DNA of 64,000 nt from a virus. The position numbers and the translations under genes were made by a program. How positions within the stretch are numbered: the first letter of the stretch is position 1; each line of letters begins with the position of its first letter. Under the pieces are notes generated by a model. That model did not search any database, was not told the origin of the DNA, and saw nothing but the letters and a program-made list of their open reading frames with translations. Location: IMG/VR virus record IMGVR_UViG_3300034121_000850, positions 18,889-82,888 of that record; one strand, 5' to 3'. This document shows, piece after piece, positions 40,701 through 49,433 of this stretch.

Positions 40701-41330
40701 CTAAAAGATTAATTCTCCTTCTAAAAGCGTTATAGTTTGAGTACCACTAGTTAAAGGACTTGTTGTCATTATATTAATAGTACCTGATGTAAAAGGATAT
40801 ATACCATCTAATACACCTGCTGTTATTGTAACAGTCCAATAATTAGGTAATGTTTGTGTATAACTACCTGAGAAAATTTGAATATTACGCATAATAACAC
40901 TTACGTCTGATACAGAACTAAAAACAATAGTAGAAAAAGTAAACATATTAGGGGAAATTTCTAATGGTTTACCGATATAAAAATCAGTAACTACTCTAAG
41001 TTTTTGAAATATAAATATACCATCTTGTTCATCAGGAGGAAGTCCTGAACTAAAAGAACTACTAGAACTAAATGAACCACTTGGTTCACCAGCCATATAT
41101 AAAGCAGCTACACTAATTTTACTAACTAATTGCCCTGCTTTTCTACCATAATTTATAATAGGAATATAAAGTTTAGTAAGAGGATGATTACTTACATCAT
41201 CTCCTGCATAATATTTACTAGCAAAATCTCTCATTATTTCAACAAATCTTTCACTATCATCAATAGTAAGAGCATTAAATATTTTAGTAAACTCTATAAT
41301 ATTGTTAGAATTTTGATTTCTTCCGTTCAT
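40701..41330 (-). CDS. Structural protein candidate with serine-rich linker (209 aa)
   Basis: A 209-residue protein in two parts. Residues 1-90 are helical. A serine/glycine linker (PSGSFSSSSSFSSGLPP, about 94-110) leads to a beta-rich C-terminus of alternating Thr/Ser/Ile strands ending LLEGELIF. Anchor plus linker plus beta domain suggests a virion decoration or receptor-contact protein. The serine-rich linker is a plausible acceptor for the glycosyltransferase encoded 1 base downstream; this is speculation from adjacency. No family is recognised. Confidence 0.6.
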   Translation of the reverse strand: MNGRNQNSNNIIEFTKIFNALTIDDSERFVEIMRDFASKYYAGDDVSNHPLTKLYIPIINYGRKAGQLVSKISVAALYMAGEPSGSFSSSSSFSSGLPPDEQDGIFIFQKLRVVTDFYIGKPLEISPNMFTFSTIVFSSVSDVSVIMRNIQIFSGSYTQTLPNYWTVTITAGVLDGIYPFTSGTINIMTTSPLTSGTQTITLLEGELIF

Positions 41331-41333
41331 ATC

Positions 41334-41801
41334 TTAATTTATTAAAGTCGTATAACAAATGTTAACACCATTTATATAATCTTGAATATCTACAATTACA
41401 ATATTAGGATTATCAACTGTAGTTGGTTCTACAATATTATCATATTCAATATCTATACATTCAATCCCCCCATCACAAGGAATAAAAGGGTATCCAAATA
41501 TCTTAAAAACATCTTGTAGTTTTATACCTTTACAGGCGTAACATTTAGAGAGTCTTTCTAATTCATATTTAGTTACATAGTAACTCCATTCTTTTACAGA
41601 GTTTTCTAAAATATCTTGATAGATAAAACTAACAAGATAAAAAGCACTATAATAATCTAATACTTTAAACTGTAAACAACTTTTATCATATAAAGATTCT
41701 TCTTTAAACTCTTTAGTATGTAAAGCAAAAATAGTTTCCTTGTATTTAACAAAGAAACTATTTAATTTAGCTTGTAAATCATTATTACCCATTACCCACA
41801 A
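41334..41801 (-). CDS. Hypothetical structural-module protein (155 aa)
   Basis: A 155-residue protein, helical in its first two thirds with a CYACKG element (about residues 93-98) and FIPCDGGIECID further on. The C-terminal third is beta-like and ends ICYTTLIN. The four or five cysteines are not arranged as a clear metal site. It overlaps the 522-aa cysteine-rich protein gene by 10 bases, implying translational coupling. The two cysteine-containing proteins may interact. No family is recognised. Confidence 0.6.
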   Translation of the reverse strand: MWVMGNNDLQAKLNSFFVKYKETIFALHTKEFKEESLYDKSCLQFKVLDYYSAFYLVSFIYQDILENSVKEWSYYVTKYELERLSKCYACKGIKLQDVFKIFGYPFIPCDGGIECIDIEYDNIVEPTTVDNPNIVIVDIQDYINGVNICYTTLIN

Positions 41802-43360
41802 TCTTTACAAGGTGTATCACATTCTTCACAAAACTCTAATGCTTTAGACATTAAATCTTTTGCAGTAAATAAATTATTGTTTAAATCAACAGGTAAAACA
41901 TCATAAAGATAATTAAAACTGTATATACTATTTACAATATTCATATAAGTAAATAGTAATGCTTGTAAAGCTACAAAATTATAATAATCTTTATGATTAC
42001 AGTCATTACAATCATGACAATCTTTACCTCCACCACAAGCTATTGTTTTTATATAATAATTAAAACAGTCTTTAATTTTACAATCATTAAACATAATTGT
42101 AGAATTTTCGATAGGTTCTCCCCCATTTTTATCAATACTTACCCCTGTAAATTTAAAAACATTAGTTGAATCTATTGTAACTGTAACGCATTCGCATGGT
42201 TCAATAGTTAATTCACCAACATCTTCAAATACATTATCTGAATTTAAACTTGCATAAGTAATTGTAGTAGGCTGAAATGATTTATTACAAATAGTATATT
42301 CATTACAATTATCTGTTTTCTTTATAGACCACCAATTACAACCTTGTACTTTTTCAAATGTACAACATTTATGTAAAATTTGTGTTGAATCGTTAGGATT
42401 TCTAATAACTAAACAAGCTTGAATAATATAATCGCCTGTTTCAGGAATATTAAAATAAAATGGATATGATGCAGCATTATGAACATAAGGATAAGATATA
42501 CCTGTAATTGAATTAATTTGTGTAGCAATTACAGTTCCATTATAATCAATTAAACTGAACTCAATTTCAAAATCGGTAAAACAATATTCAAGAGTACCAT
42601 TATTAGGATATTTTTGAATGTATGTAAAATCTAAAGCTAATACTGCATAATTGTTTGAAAAAATACTTATACAATCTTCGTTAGAACAACCTGTATTTGT
42701 AACTTGTAAAATACCACTAGGTATAGTTTTAAGTATAAGATCATTAGGTCCTTCAATACAACTTAAACCATTAACATCAAAAGTAATAACATTTGCAGCT
42801 AATAAAGGGTCAGCATAAGAAATTATACCTTTTTTATTAGGTATAACAGATGTAACACCATTTTGTTCAAAATATGTACTAAAAGCAGGATAAGAACTTA
42901 CTAAATAATATGTAAGACTAGAATTTACAAAAGGTGTATAAAAGCCATAATACGCATAAAATGGTGTAGTACGAATAGTATCAACAATAACTATATAAGG
43001 GTCAAAATCAAGTCCAAAAACTTGAAAAATATTTTGGTAAGAATGATAACCACCTCTAACAAGTTCTAATTCAATATCAATAGATTCCCAAGGATTTAAC
43101 CCTATAATTTCAAATTGAAAAATTTCACCACTAACCCCTGTTGATACGAAATTATCAACAGATATAGTATTAGTAGGAGCGTTAACTATAATTGGAATAG
43201 CAGGTAAAGAAAATCCAAATTCAGGATAATCTACTACAACTACACCATTAACAGTAAGTTTTATTCCAGGTGTTGTAGAATCAAATGCTAGTAGAGGGTT
43301 AGAACAATCTTCCCCTCCACTAGCATCAATACTATAAATTTGAAATTTAACTAAAGACAT
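41792..43360 (-). CDS. Cysteine-rich beta-structured virion protein candidate (522 aa)
   Basis: A 522-residue protein built of repeated beta stretches of about 80-100 residues (Ig-like spacing), with a C-terminal cysteine cluster. The stretch GGGKDCHDCNDCNHKDYYNF (about 443-462) and the terminus EFCEECDTPCKDCG together hold about nine cysteines. The pattern could bind zinc or form disulfides once outside the cell. It lies in the structural block between the 325-aa capsid-associated protein and smaller head/tail genes, so a fibre or head-decoration role is likely. I considered a BACON-type carbohydrate-binding domain, known from crAss-like phages, but saw no convincing match. Confidence 0.6.
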   Translation of the reverse strand: MSLVKFQIYSIDASGGEDCSNPLLAFDSTTPGIKLTVNGVVVVDYPEFGFSLPAIPIIVNAPTNTISVDNFVSTGVSGEIFQFEIIGLNPWESIDIELELVRGGYHSYQNIFQVFGLDFDPYIVIVDTIRTTPFYAYYGFYTPFVNSSLTYYLVSSYPAFSTYFEQNGVTSVIPNKKGIISYADPLLAANVITFDVNGLSCIEGPNDLILKTIPSGILQVTNTGCSNEDCISIFSNNYAVLALDFTYIQKYPNNGTLEYCFTDFEIEFSLIDYNGTVIATQINSITGISYPYVHNAASYPFYFNIPETGDYIIQACLVIRNPNDSTQILHKCCTFEKVQGCNWWSIKKTDNCNEYTICNKSFQPTTITYASLNSDNVFEDVGELTIEPCECVTVTIDSTNVFKFTGVSIDKNGGEPIENSTIMFNDCKIKDCFNYYIKTIACGGGKDCHDCNDCNHKDYYNFVALQALLFTYMNIVNSIYSFNYLYDVLPVDLNNNLFTAKDLMSKALEFCEECDTPCKDCG

Positions 43361-43399
43361 TAAGTGTTAAATAAATAATAGTTAAATAATAATTAAATA

Positions 43400-44377
43400 T
43401 TAATCAAATATCTGTAAAATAGCGTTAACAGCAGTCTGAACAGTATTAGCAGGAGCGTTAGGAATAACTAACTCTACAATCATATCATCAGTATCTGCGC
43501 TACCACCAGTATTATTATCTCTATCTTTTCTGAATTGAATACCATACATATCATAAGTTTCACCTACAACAGCAGGGTTAGCAAAACTAAACATTTGATT
43601 AGCTAAACAATCTTGTGAAGTATTACCAAGTTCAGTAGAGTATTCTTGCCAAATAGTAACAACATCAGAGTAAGTACCTGAACCAAATACAACAGCAACA
43701 GTTACAGCATTTAAAGTTTCATCTATTGTAGCATCTGTTGCAATACCGCTAACACCTACACTAATTTGAGTATCTACAGGAATAACAGTAAGAGAAATAC
43801 CAACACTAAGTGGACCTGTAACAGTAGCAACAGCAGTTACAAGTTGTGACAATTGTGGGTGGTTATTAATACGAACTACTAAATCATTAATAACAGAAGT
43901 TGCAGTAGAAGAAGCGTTTACAGTTGATTCTACACGATAAATTTCAATAGCAGGTAGAGTACCAGCACTCATATTTTGAATACGAATATGAGCAGTTTCA
44001 CCAACTACAAGTGTTGGAAAGTTCATATCACCAATACCAGCACCATCATCACCAATTAAAACAACTTGTGCAACAGGAGCTACATAAGCACGTAGTGAAT
44101 ACTTAGAACCAAAAGGTATAACCATACTACGTTTTACAGTAGTACCAGTAGTTGCAGGAACACCTTGATAAATAATATAACCTTGTCTTGTAAGGTTTAA
44201 AGGAGTAACGGCAGCAAGCAAAGCAGCAGCAGTAGCAGCTGTTACGAATGTACCATCATTTGTAAATATAGCACAAGCGCCATCGGCAAGTAAGCCAACT
44301 TGGTTTATTGTAGCTATCGTACCACCACCTGCTAATAAGCCATAGTTTAGGTCTTTAAAAACGAGCATTTTTCTCAT
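43400..44377 (-). CDS. Capsid-associated or head-fibre protein candidate (325 aa)
   Basis: A 325-residue protein of markedly Ala/Thr/Val/Gly-rich composition, unlike the Lys/Asn-rich neighbours. It starts MRKMLVFKDLNYGLLAGGGTIATIN in sense. It has small-residue helices (AATAAALLAAVTPL) followed by beta strands (SLRAYVAPVAQVVLIGDDGAG). This composition and the slightly higher GC content are typical of abundant virion proteins. Its place, three genes after the major capsid protein, fits an abundant decoration or head-fibre protein of crAss-like virions. Function is inferred from composition and order. Confidence 0.6.
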   Translation of the reverse strand: MRKMLVFKDLNYGLLAGGGTIATINQVGLLADGACAIFTNDGTFVTAATAAALLAAVTPLNLTRQGYIIYQGVPATTGTTVKRSMVIPFGSKYSLRAYVAPVAQVVLIGDDGAGIGDMNFPTLVVGETAHIRIQNMSAGTLPAIEIYRVESTVNASSTATSVINDLVVRINNHPQLSQLVTAVATVTGPLSVGISLTVIPVDTQISVGVSGIATDATIDETLNAVTVAVVFGSGTYSDVVTIWQEYSTELGNTSQDCLANQMFSFANPAVVGETYDMYGIQFRKDRDNNTGGSADTDDMIVELVIPNAPANTVQTAVNAILQIFD

Positions 44378-44380
44378 GAT

Positions 44381-45460
44381 TTATTCTATTTTTAGATTTT
44401 CTGTTAAGAATTGTTTGTAAGTATTTGAATTGATTAAACTTTTTATTGTTGTAATTGTATTATTTAGAATCTCATGATGTACATTTTCATCTAAATCACT
44501 TGTTATATTCAAATTATGATTAACTTTCATTGGTTTTTTATAATACTTAAAACCTACATTTTGAATATAAAATTGTTCATTATGGTATAATCTTAATAAC
44601 CCTTTAGTAATCTCACAAACAACAGATATTGGAGAAGTTTTAGTAAAAGAATCTCTTAGTCTATCATTGATTACTTCTGAATTATAAACTCTACCTTCTG
44701 CTACTTTTAACTTTTTATTTGCTAAATTATATTGTTTAGCACTTACTGCACTGAAAGGAATAGTAGATACACTTGCCGCTGTTATTCTTATATTAGTATA
44801 ACTTGAATTTGAACTTAAAAAATATAATCTACCAACTCCAAATGTTCCTGCTAATTGTTCCCAATAAACTTCTAATCCTGTTAGATTAGTATAACTAATC
44901 ACATCACGTATTAAATCTTTTATATAAAACCAATATTCAATATTAATACCAGCGTTTATATATGGATAAGTAGCACTTGTAAAAATAGTAATATAAGTTC
45001 CATTTACTTCTAATTCAATTCTAAAAGGAGAATAATCATAATTTGTAGGTAAACTATATTCAGCAATACCAAAACTTGTTGCAGTTTCAACATAAGAATT
45101 AATATTACAATTATAATATACTTCGGGGTTTATTTCTATTTTATGTAAATAATCAGAAGGTAAAAAAGCAAAGACATTACTATTATATGCAGTAGTATTA
45201 CCTATACTTAAAACATCCCAAGTATAAGTAGGAAGATATTTCTCTTTTTTAAGCGTATGTAAATCATCTAATCTTTTAGTAGTATCTTCAAAACCAACTC
45301 CTTTGAGATTAGATTTAGGGTTTAATCTTTGAGAAACAAATTTCTTTATTTCTTCATTGATTAAATAATCTTTTTCTTCTACTCCAAAATCATTTTCAAG
45401 AGCAGAATTGATTTCTTGTAACCCTAAATCTAATCCTATATGGAACTCATTAATAGTCAT
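44381..45460 (-). CDS. Head/neck structural protein candidate (359 aa)
   Basis: A 359-residue protein with a helical N-terminal region (LQEINSALENDFGVEEKDYLINEEIKKFV in sense). It has a mixed beta middle and a C-terminus rich in Asn and Leu helices. There are no catalytic motifs. The start overlaps the stop of the 309-aa gene upstream by one base (coordinate 45460), and the next gene begins 3 bases after its stop. It lies between the capsid gene and the tail genes, where connector or neck ring proteins are usually found. Role by position only. Confidence 0.6.
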   Translation of the reverse strand: MTINEFHIGLDLGLQEINSALENDFGVEEKDYLINEEIKKFVSQRLNPKSNLKGVGFEDTTKRLDDLHTLKKEKYLPTYTWDVLSIGNTTAYNSNVFAFLPSDYLHKIEINPEVYYNCNINSYVETATSFGIAEYSLPTNYDYSPFRIELEVNGTYITIFTSATYPYINAGINIEYWFYIKDLIRDVISYTNLTGLEVYWEQLAGTFGVGRLYFLSSNSSYTNIRITAASVSTIPFSAVSAKQYNLANKKLKVAEGRVYNSEVINDRLRDSFTKTSPISVVCEITKGLLRLYHNEQFYIQNVGFKYYKKPMKVNHNLNITSDLDENVHHEILNNTITTIKSLINSNTYKQFLTENLKIE

Positions 45461-46389
45461 TAACTAATCTTCTCTTTTACTGCTTTAGTTTTTGGTCTAA
45501 TAAAACCAATTAATTCAGCTTCTAATTTATTTCTAATTGCTTTAAAATTATCTGCATTAGAATTTAAATTAGCAACAACTTCTCTATCGTTTACACCAAG
45601 AACTACTGAACCCATCATAACAGTTTCACTGTTAGGCATACGGTCTAATAGGTTATTTCTTAATGCTTCATGTAATAAAGCTTTTGTATCTAAATCAGGG
45701 TCTTTACAAAGTTTAAGGAATGAAGTAGGATTCTTTTCAACTAATTCATCTAAAAGAATATCCATATCATCATTATCTAAATCATCAAGATTTAAAGATA
45801 AATCATCAACTCTTAAAATATATTTAATAGTATTTCTATCACCTAGTATTTCAAGATAAGCTGCTTTAGCTTTATTTTTAACATCAATCTTTTGTTTAGC
45901 TGCTTTTACTTCCAACTCTTTAGTATGCAAGTAAAACCTAATTTTAGGTGTAGCAAACCGTTCTTCAAAAGAATTAGCAACACGACCATAAACCAACGCG
46001 TATCTATATAGAATATAATCTGCAATGTTAATAGGTCTGCCTTTAATTCTTTCAGATAAAGGTAACTTACTTTCAACATCCATATCAGCTTTAGTACCCC
46101 ATTCCCAACCTGTTTCTAATTTCAAACCTTCATCTTCAGGAATATTAACTGATATATTGTTCCAATATCTACGAGCAGCTTCTGTAAACTTTTCACTTGA
46201 AGCAGAGATACCTAAAATAGGAGGTAAATAAATTAATTCTTCTGCTAATGATAAACCTCTTAAAGGTCCATTATTATTAAGAGAAGCACCAATTTTCCAT
46301 AAACCTACTTGTTTATCACCACTATGATGTAACTCATAAAACTTTTCAACCCTTCTAATAAATACTATTTTACTTTGTACGTTTTCCAT
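45460..46389 (-). CDS. Head-assembly module protein (309 aa)
   Basis: A 309-residue, highly charged, mainly helical protein. It contains an acidic stretch LNLDDLDNDDMDILLDELVEK (about 201-221, shown as its key residues D/L repeats) and a C-terminal basic tail (RPKTKAVKEKIS). It is the first gene after the major capsid protein, separated by an 80-base gap holding a GC-rich hairpin. A capsid-associated or tail-connector role is likely from position. No family is recognised beyond similarity in place and length to crAss conserved genes. Confidence 0.6.
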   Translation of the reverse strand: MENVQSKIVFIRRVEKFYELHHSGDKQVGLWKIGASLNNNGPLRGLSLAEELIYLPPILGISASSEKFTEAARRYWNNISVNIPEDEGLKLETGWEWGTKADMDVESKLPLSERIKGRPINIADYILYRYALVYGRVANSFEERFATPKIRFYLHTKELEVKAAKQKIDVKNKAKAAYLEILGDRNTIKYILRVDDLSLNLDDLDNDDMDILLDELVEKNPTSFLKLCKDPDLDTKALLHEALRNNLLDRMPNSETVMMGSVVLGVNDREVVANLNSNADNFKAIRNKLEAELIGFIRPKTKAVKEKIS

Positions 46390-46418
46390 TTTTTTTTGTT
46401 ATTTGTTTTTATTGTTAA

Positions 46419-46447
46419 ATCGGGGAGTACACTACATACCCCCCGAT
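46419..46447 (-). terminator. GC-rich hairpin between capsid gene and next gene
   Basis: A 7-bp stem, ATCGGGG at 46419-46425 with CCCCGAT at 46441-46447, with a possible inner GTA/TAC pair. It lies 23 bases after the capsid stop in transcription order. There is no clear T run after it on the minus strand. It is therefore more likely a partial terminator, attenuator or mRNA-end stabiliser that raises capsid expression over downstream genes. Confidence 0.55.
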
Positions 46448-46469
46448 ACATTATAAACCGACCTTTAAA

Positions 46470-47927
46470 CTACGATAAATCACAAGTTAAATTAAAGCAA
46501 TGTGTATTTCTACGAATACATATACTTTTAGCAGAGAGGAAGTGAATTTTAGATTCATCTTTTTCAGTTGCTACATTCTCAAAATTATTACCAGTAAAAT
46601 GATAAGGTGTGGAAGCCATACCTTGCAAAATACCTGTTACCATACCACGACCTTTTTGAGTTGCCATTTGTACGTTAGGAAGCCCATCATACATACTCAT
46701 ATCAAGGAAAGTCATTCTATAAGACTCAAGTGGACGACCAGTGATAGGATGTTTAGGAGAGTTTTCAGCACGACCACCAAAATCTAAAAGAGGAAGTTTT
46801 TTAAGAGTGATAGTATGACCATCAACGTGCTTATAACTTGTAAAATATCCTCCGAACATTAGATTATGAGAATTAGTAGCACCACCTACAAATTTATCTC
46901 CAACATTAGAGTTAGAAACCATTGTAAATCCATTACCTTCTTCTTTCATAGCATTGTCAAATTCTTCTGCACCACCATCACCTGTAAATAAGGCAATGTT
47001 CATAACACCAGTATCAGTAGCACCATAAAGTACATCAGAAACAGTACGCTTAATTTTATCAGCAGTTAATTGACCATAAGTATCATTGTTATCAATTTGG
47101 TCAAATACACCTGCACAATAAGGAATAGGAAGTCCTGTATCTTCATCCATCAAATCAATAGTACCATCAGGGTTTCTATTGTATTCTGAATACCACAAAT
47201 GTTCTTCTAAATCTTGTTTCCAATTAAGAGAATGTTGCCATTTCTCAAAGTCCATCCACAAGCTTGTAGGTTTACCATCAACTTTAAACTGTACTTCAAC
47301 TGTTTTACGAGCAATATTACCACGAAGAGCATAAGACTTACGAAGGAAGCTTATTTGATTCTTCATTTTTCCAGGCATAACAACATTACTTGCATTACCC
47401 ATAGAACCTGATTCAGATACGTTAGCACCTGCACCCATAGACCACTGTTGACCAGCTAATAAATCCGCAGCAGGAATAGCTACACCATTATTCTTAATTT
47501 TAACTAATTCATAACGGTAAAAATTACCTACTTTTTTTCCTGTCTTTTGAATCCTACAAAGAACACCACTTGGAGAGAATACGTTATGTTGTACTTTCAA
47601 CCAATTAGTACGGAAATCAAGAGTAAAATAACTGTTATTTAAACCAACTCCAGTAGTTACAGCAGGTGTAACAGCAATAGAATCAGACCTACGCAACTTA
47701 CGAAACGTACTATAAAAGTATTGAACATCATTAAGTTCAACAGTTTTAATTCCATTGTTTTGTCCTTCTGTTAAGAAAGATAGTGGAAACTTTAAATCCT
47801 CTCTACCTTGTAGGTGAGTTAGAACAGGTACAATTTGTTCAGGATTAGTTAATAAAGCAGAAGATAAAGAATTTTCATCAGTAAACCCTTTACCATCAAA
47901 CTTATCGTGATATATTACTCTTGACAT
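46470..47927 (-). CDS. Major capsid protein (HK97 fold, crAss-type)
   Basis: A 485-residue protein, the usual length for crAss-like major capsid proteins. It is in the expected order after terminase, portal and an assembly protein. The sequence has a helical N-arm (residues about 1-60), then mixed alpha/beta segments including NVVMPGKMKNQISFLRKSYALRG and a glycine-rich GMASTPYHFTGN near the C-terminus. Codon use is less AT-biased than its neighbours, as expected for a highly expressed protein. An A-rich leader precedes it, and a GC-rich hairpin follows it. The HK97 fold is known for the family; here it is inferred from gene order and size. No cleaved scaffold domain is apparent. Confidence 0.8.
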   Translation of the reverse strand: MSRVIYHDKFDGKGFTDENSLSSALLTNPEQIVPVLTHLQGREDLKFPLSFLTEGQNNGIKTVELNDVQYFYSTFRKLRRSDSIAVTPAVTTGVGLNNSYFTLDFRTNWLKVQHNVFSPSGVLCRIQKTGKKVGNFYRYELVKIKNNGVAIPAADLLAGQQWSMGAGANVSESGSMGNASNVVMPGKMKNQISFLRKSYALRGNIARKTVEVQFKVDGKPTSLWMDFEKWQHSLNWKQDLEEHLWYSEYNRNPDGTIDLMDEDTGLPIPYCAGVFDQIDNNDTYGQLTADKIKRTVSDVLYGATDTGVMNIALFTGDGGAEEFDNAMKEEGNGFTMVSNSNVGDKFVGGATNSHNLMFGGYFTSYKHVDGHTITLKKLPLLDFGGRAENSPKHPITGRPLESYRMTFLDMSMYDGLPNVQMATQKGRGMVTGILQGMASTPYHFTGNNFENVATEKDESKIHFLSAKSICIRRNTHCFNLTCDLS

Positions 47928-47965
47928 TTTTTTTAATGATTTTTAGTTGTTGTTTTTATTTATTT

Positions 47966-49321
47966 TTATTGTATATTACTTATTGATAAATTATTTAAAT
48001 TAACTTTAGTACTATGATATTCAGGGTTTGTAGTTATAGTTAAAGCTTTCTTAGGTACAAATCTTTGCTTAATAGTTTGAACATTTTGACGTTTTACTAA
48101 CAAATCAGCAACGTCTTTAATATTAAAACCTTTATAACGTAGATAAGCATAACCAAGCCTAGTGCTTAAATCTTCTTTACTCCTGTCAATCATTTCTTGA
48201 CTTTTACCATTTTCAACATTAGCAGAAAAATACTTATAAAAGCCTTCTTTATCTTTTGTAGGTATTTGTATATTAGATACATCAACCCCTTTACTGTCTT
48301 TAATATTTAAAACTCCTGTTTTTACAATAACATCTTCAACAGAGTTCCAATACGCTATTTCATCATCTTGTCTTGCTTTAATTGAATCAGCTATTTGTTT
48401 AGCTTTAGTCAATTCATTTGCTTTTTGATTATCTTGAAGTTCTTTCAAAATAGCAGAAGCATCATTATATAATTCATCAGTTGATGAATCTTTAGACCTT
48501 ACAGCAATAGCTTCTGCCATATCAGGTTTAATACCTTTAGCTACAAGTCCTTGCTTTAAAACATTTACTAATTGAGTTGTATTATTTTTATTTAATACTT
48601 GACTACTCCAATCATTATTTACAGGGTTACTAAAAAAAGATTCTTCTGTACCACCTAATAACAAATGATTTAAAAACTGTTGAACACGTGGTATTTCTTG
48701 AAATACATTAGTTCTAATCTCTTCTTTTTTAAGTTGAATTACATCTTCAACATATTCTTTTAAACCATCCTCTGTATCAGAATATTTTTTAACAGCTCCT
48801 GTTTCATCAAAAACCTGTAAGTTATTATTAACTTGGAAGTTTTCAATAAAATCACTTGTAGTATCATTACCTCCTGCTGCTGCAAGAACAGATTTTGTAG
48901 CTACAATATTTCCAGCAGCATCAACAGCATCACCATTAGTATTTAAACTATAAGAAGCTTCTTTACCATTTACTATTAAATTAATAGTTTGTGGTTCTAC
49001 AACACCTTCTTTAAGTTTAGTAACATCATCTTTAGAAGCAATTACAGCACCTTGTGCATCTAAAACTTCTCCATTTGTGTTAACACTTACTCCACCTTCT
49101 ACTTGACTTAAAATTGTAGTAACCTCATCTGCTGTATAATTAACAGGTTCAAGTGTTGGAACAATAGGGTCAACAATAGGTATTGCAGGTACAATAGGAT
49201 TTGGAACACCTCCTCCTAATATATCTTTACCATCTTCAACAATGACACCTTCAGGGTCAGATAATACTTCATTCAAATAATGCAATGTAGGTTCAGCAAA
49301 AGCACCTTTATTATGATTCAT
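47966..49321 (-). CDS. Capsid assembly / scaffold-like protein (451 aa)
   Basis: A 451-residue acidic protein located between portal and major capsid genes, the standard position for scaffolding or assembly proteins. The N-terminal 170 residues are rich in Gly, Val, Asp and Pro. They contain two similar blocks, VNTNGEVLDAQGAVIASKDDV and LNTNGDAVDAAGNIVATKSVL, which look like an internal duplication. The rest is helical and charged, coiled-coil-like (about 180-370), with a basic C-terminus (QRFVPKKALTI). Helical, acidic proteins with a basic tail fit scaffolding. There is no protease motif. A 111-base gap precedes it. Confidence 0.55.
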   Translation of the reverse strand: MNHNKGAFAEPTLHYLNEVLSDPEGVIVEDGKDILGGGVPNPIVPAIPIVDPIVPTLEPVNYTADEVTTILSQVEGGVSVNTNGEVLDAQGAVIASKDDVTKLKEGVVEPQTINLIVNGKEASYSLNTNGDAVDAAGNIVATKSVLAAAGGNDTTSDFIENFQVNNNLQVFDETGAVKKYSDTEDGLKEYVEDVIQLKKEEIRTNVFQEIPRVQQFLNHLLLGGTEESFFSNPVNNDWSSQVLNKNNTTQLVNVLKQGLVAKGIKPDMAEAIAVRSKDSSTDELYNDASAILKELQDNQKANELTKAKQIADSIKARQDDEIAYWNSVEDVIVKTGVLNIKDSKGVDVSNIQIPTKDKEGFYKYFSANVENGKSQEMIDRSKEDLSTRLGYAYLRYKGFNIKDVADLLVKRQNVQTIKQRFVPKKALTITTNPEYHSTKVNLNNLSISNIQ

Positions 49322-49433
49322 TTGTTTATAATTTTAGTAGTTAATTCTGTTGTAAATATACCCTTTTTTTCATGTATAATAGCCTTGTTAATCACTCCAA
49401 TTTGCAAAGCCTAAATTTATACCGTAAAAATAG

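Noticed and set aside
41792-43360. BACON carbohydrate-binding domain in the 522-aa protein
   Set aside because: Beta-sandwich spacing is compatible, but the typical BACON sequence elements were not seen.
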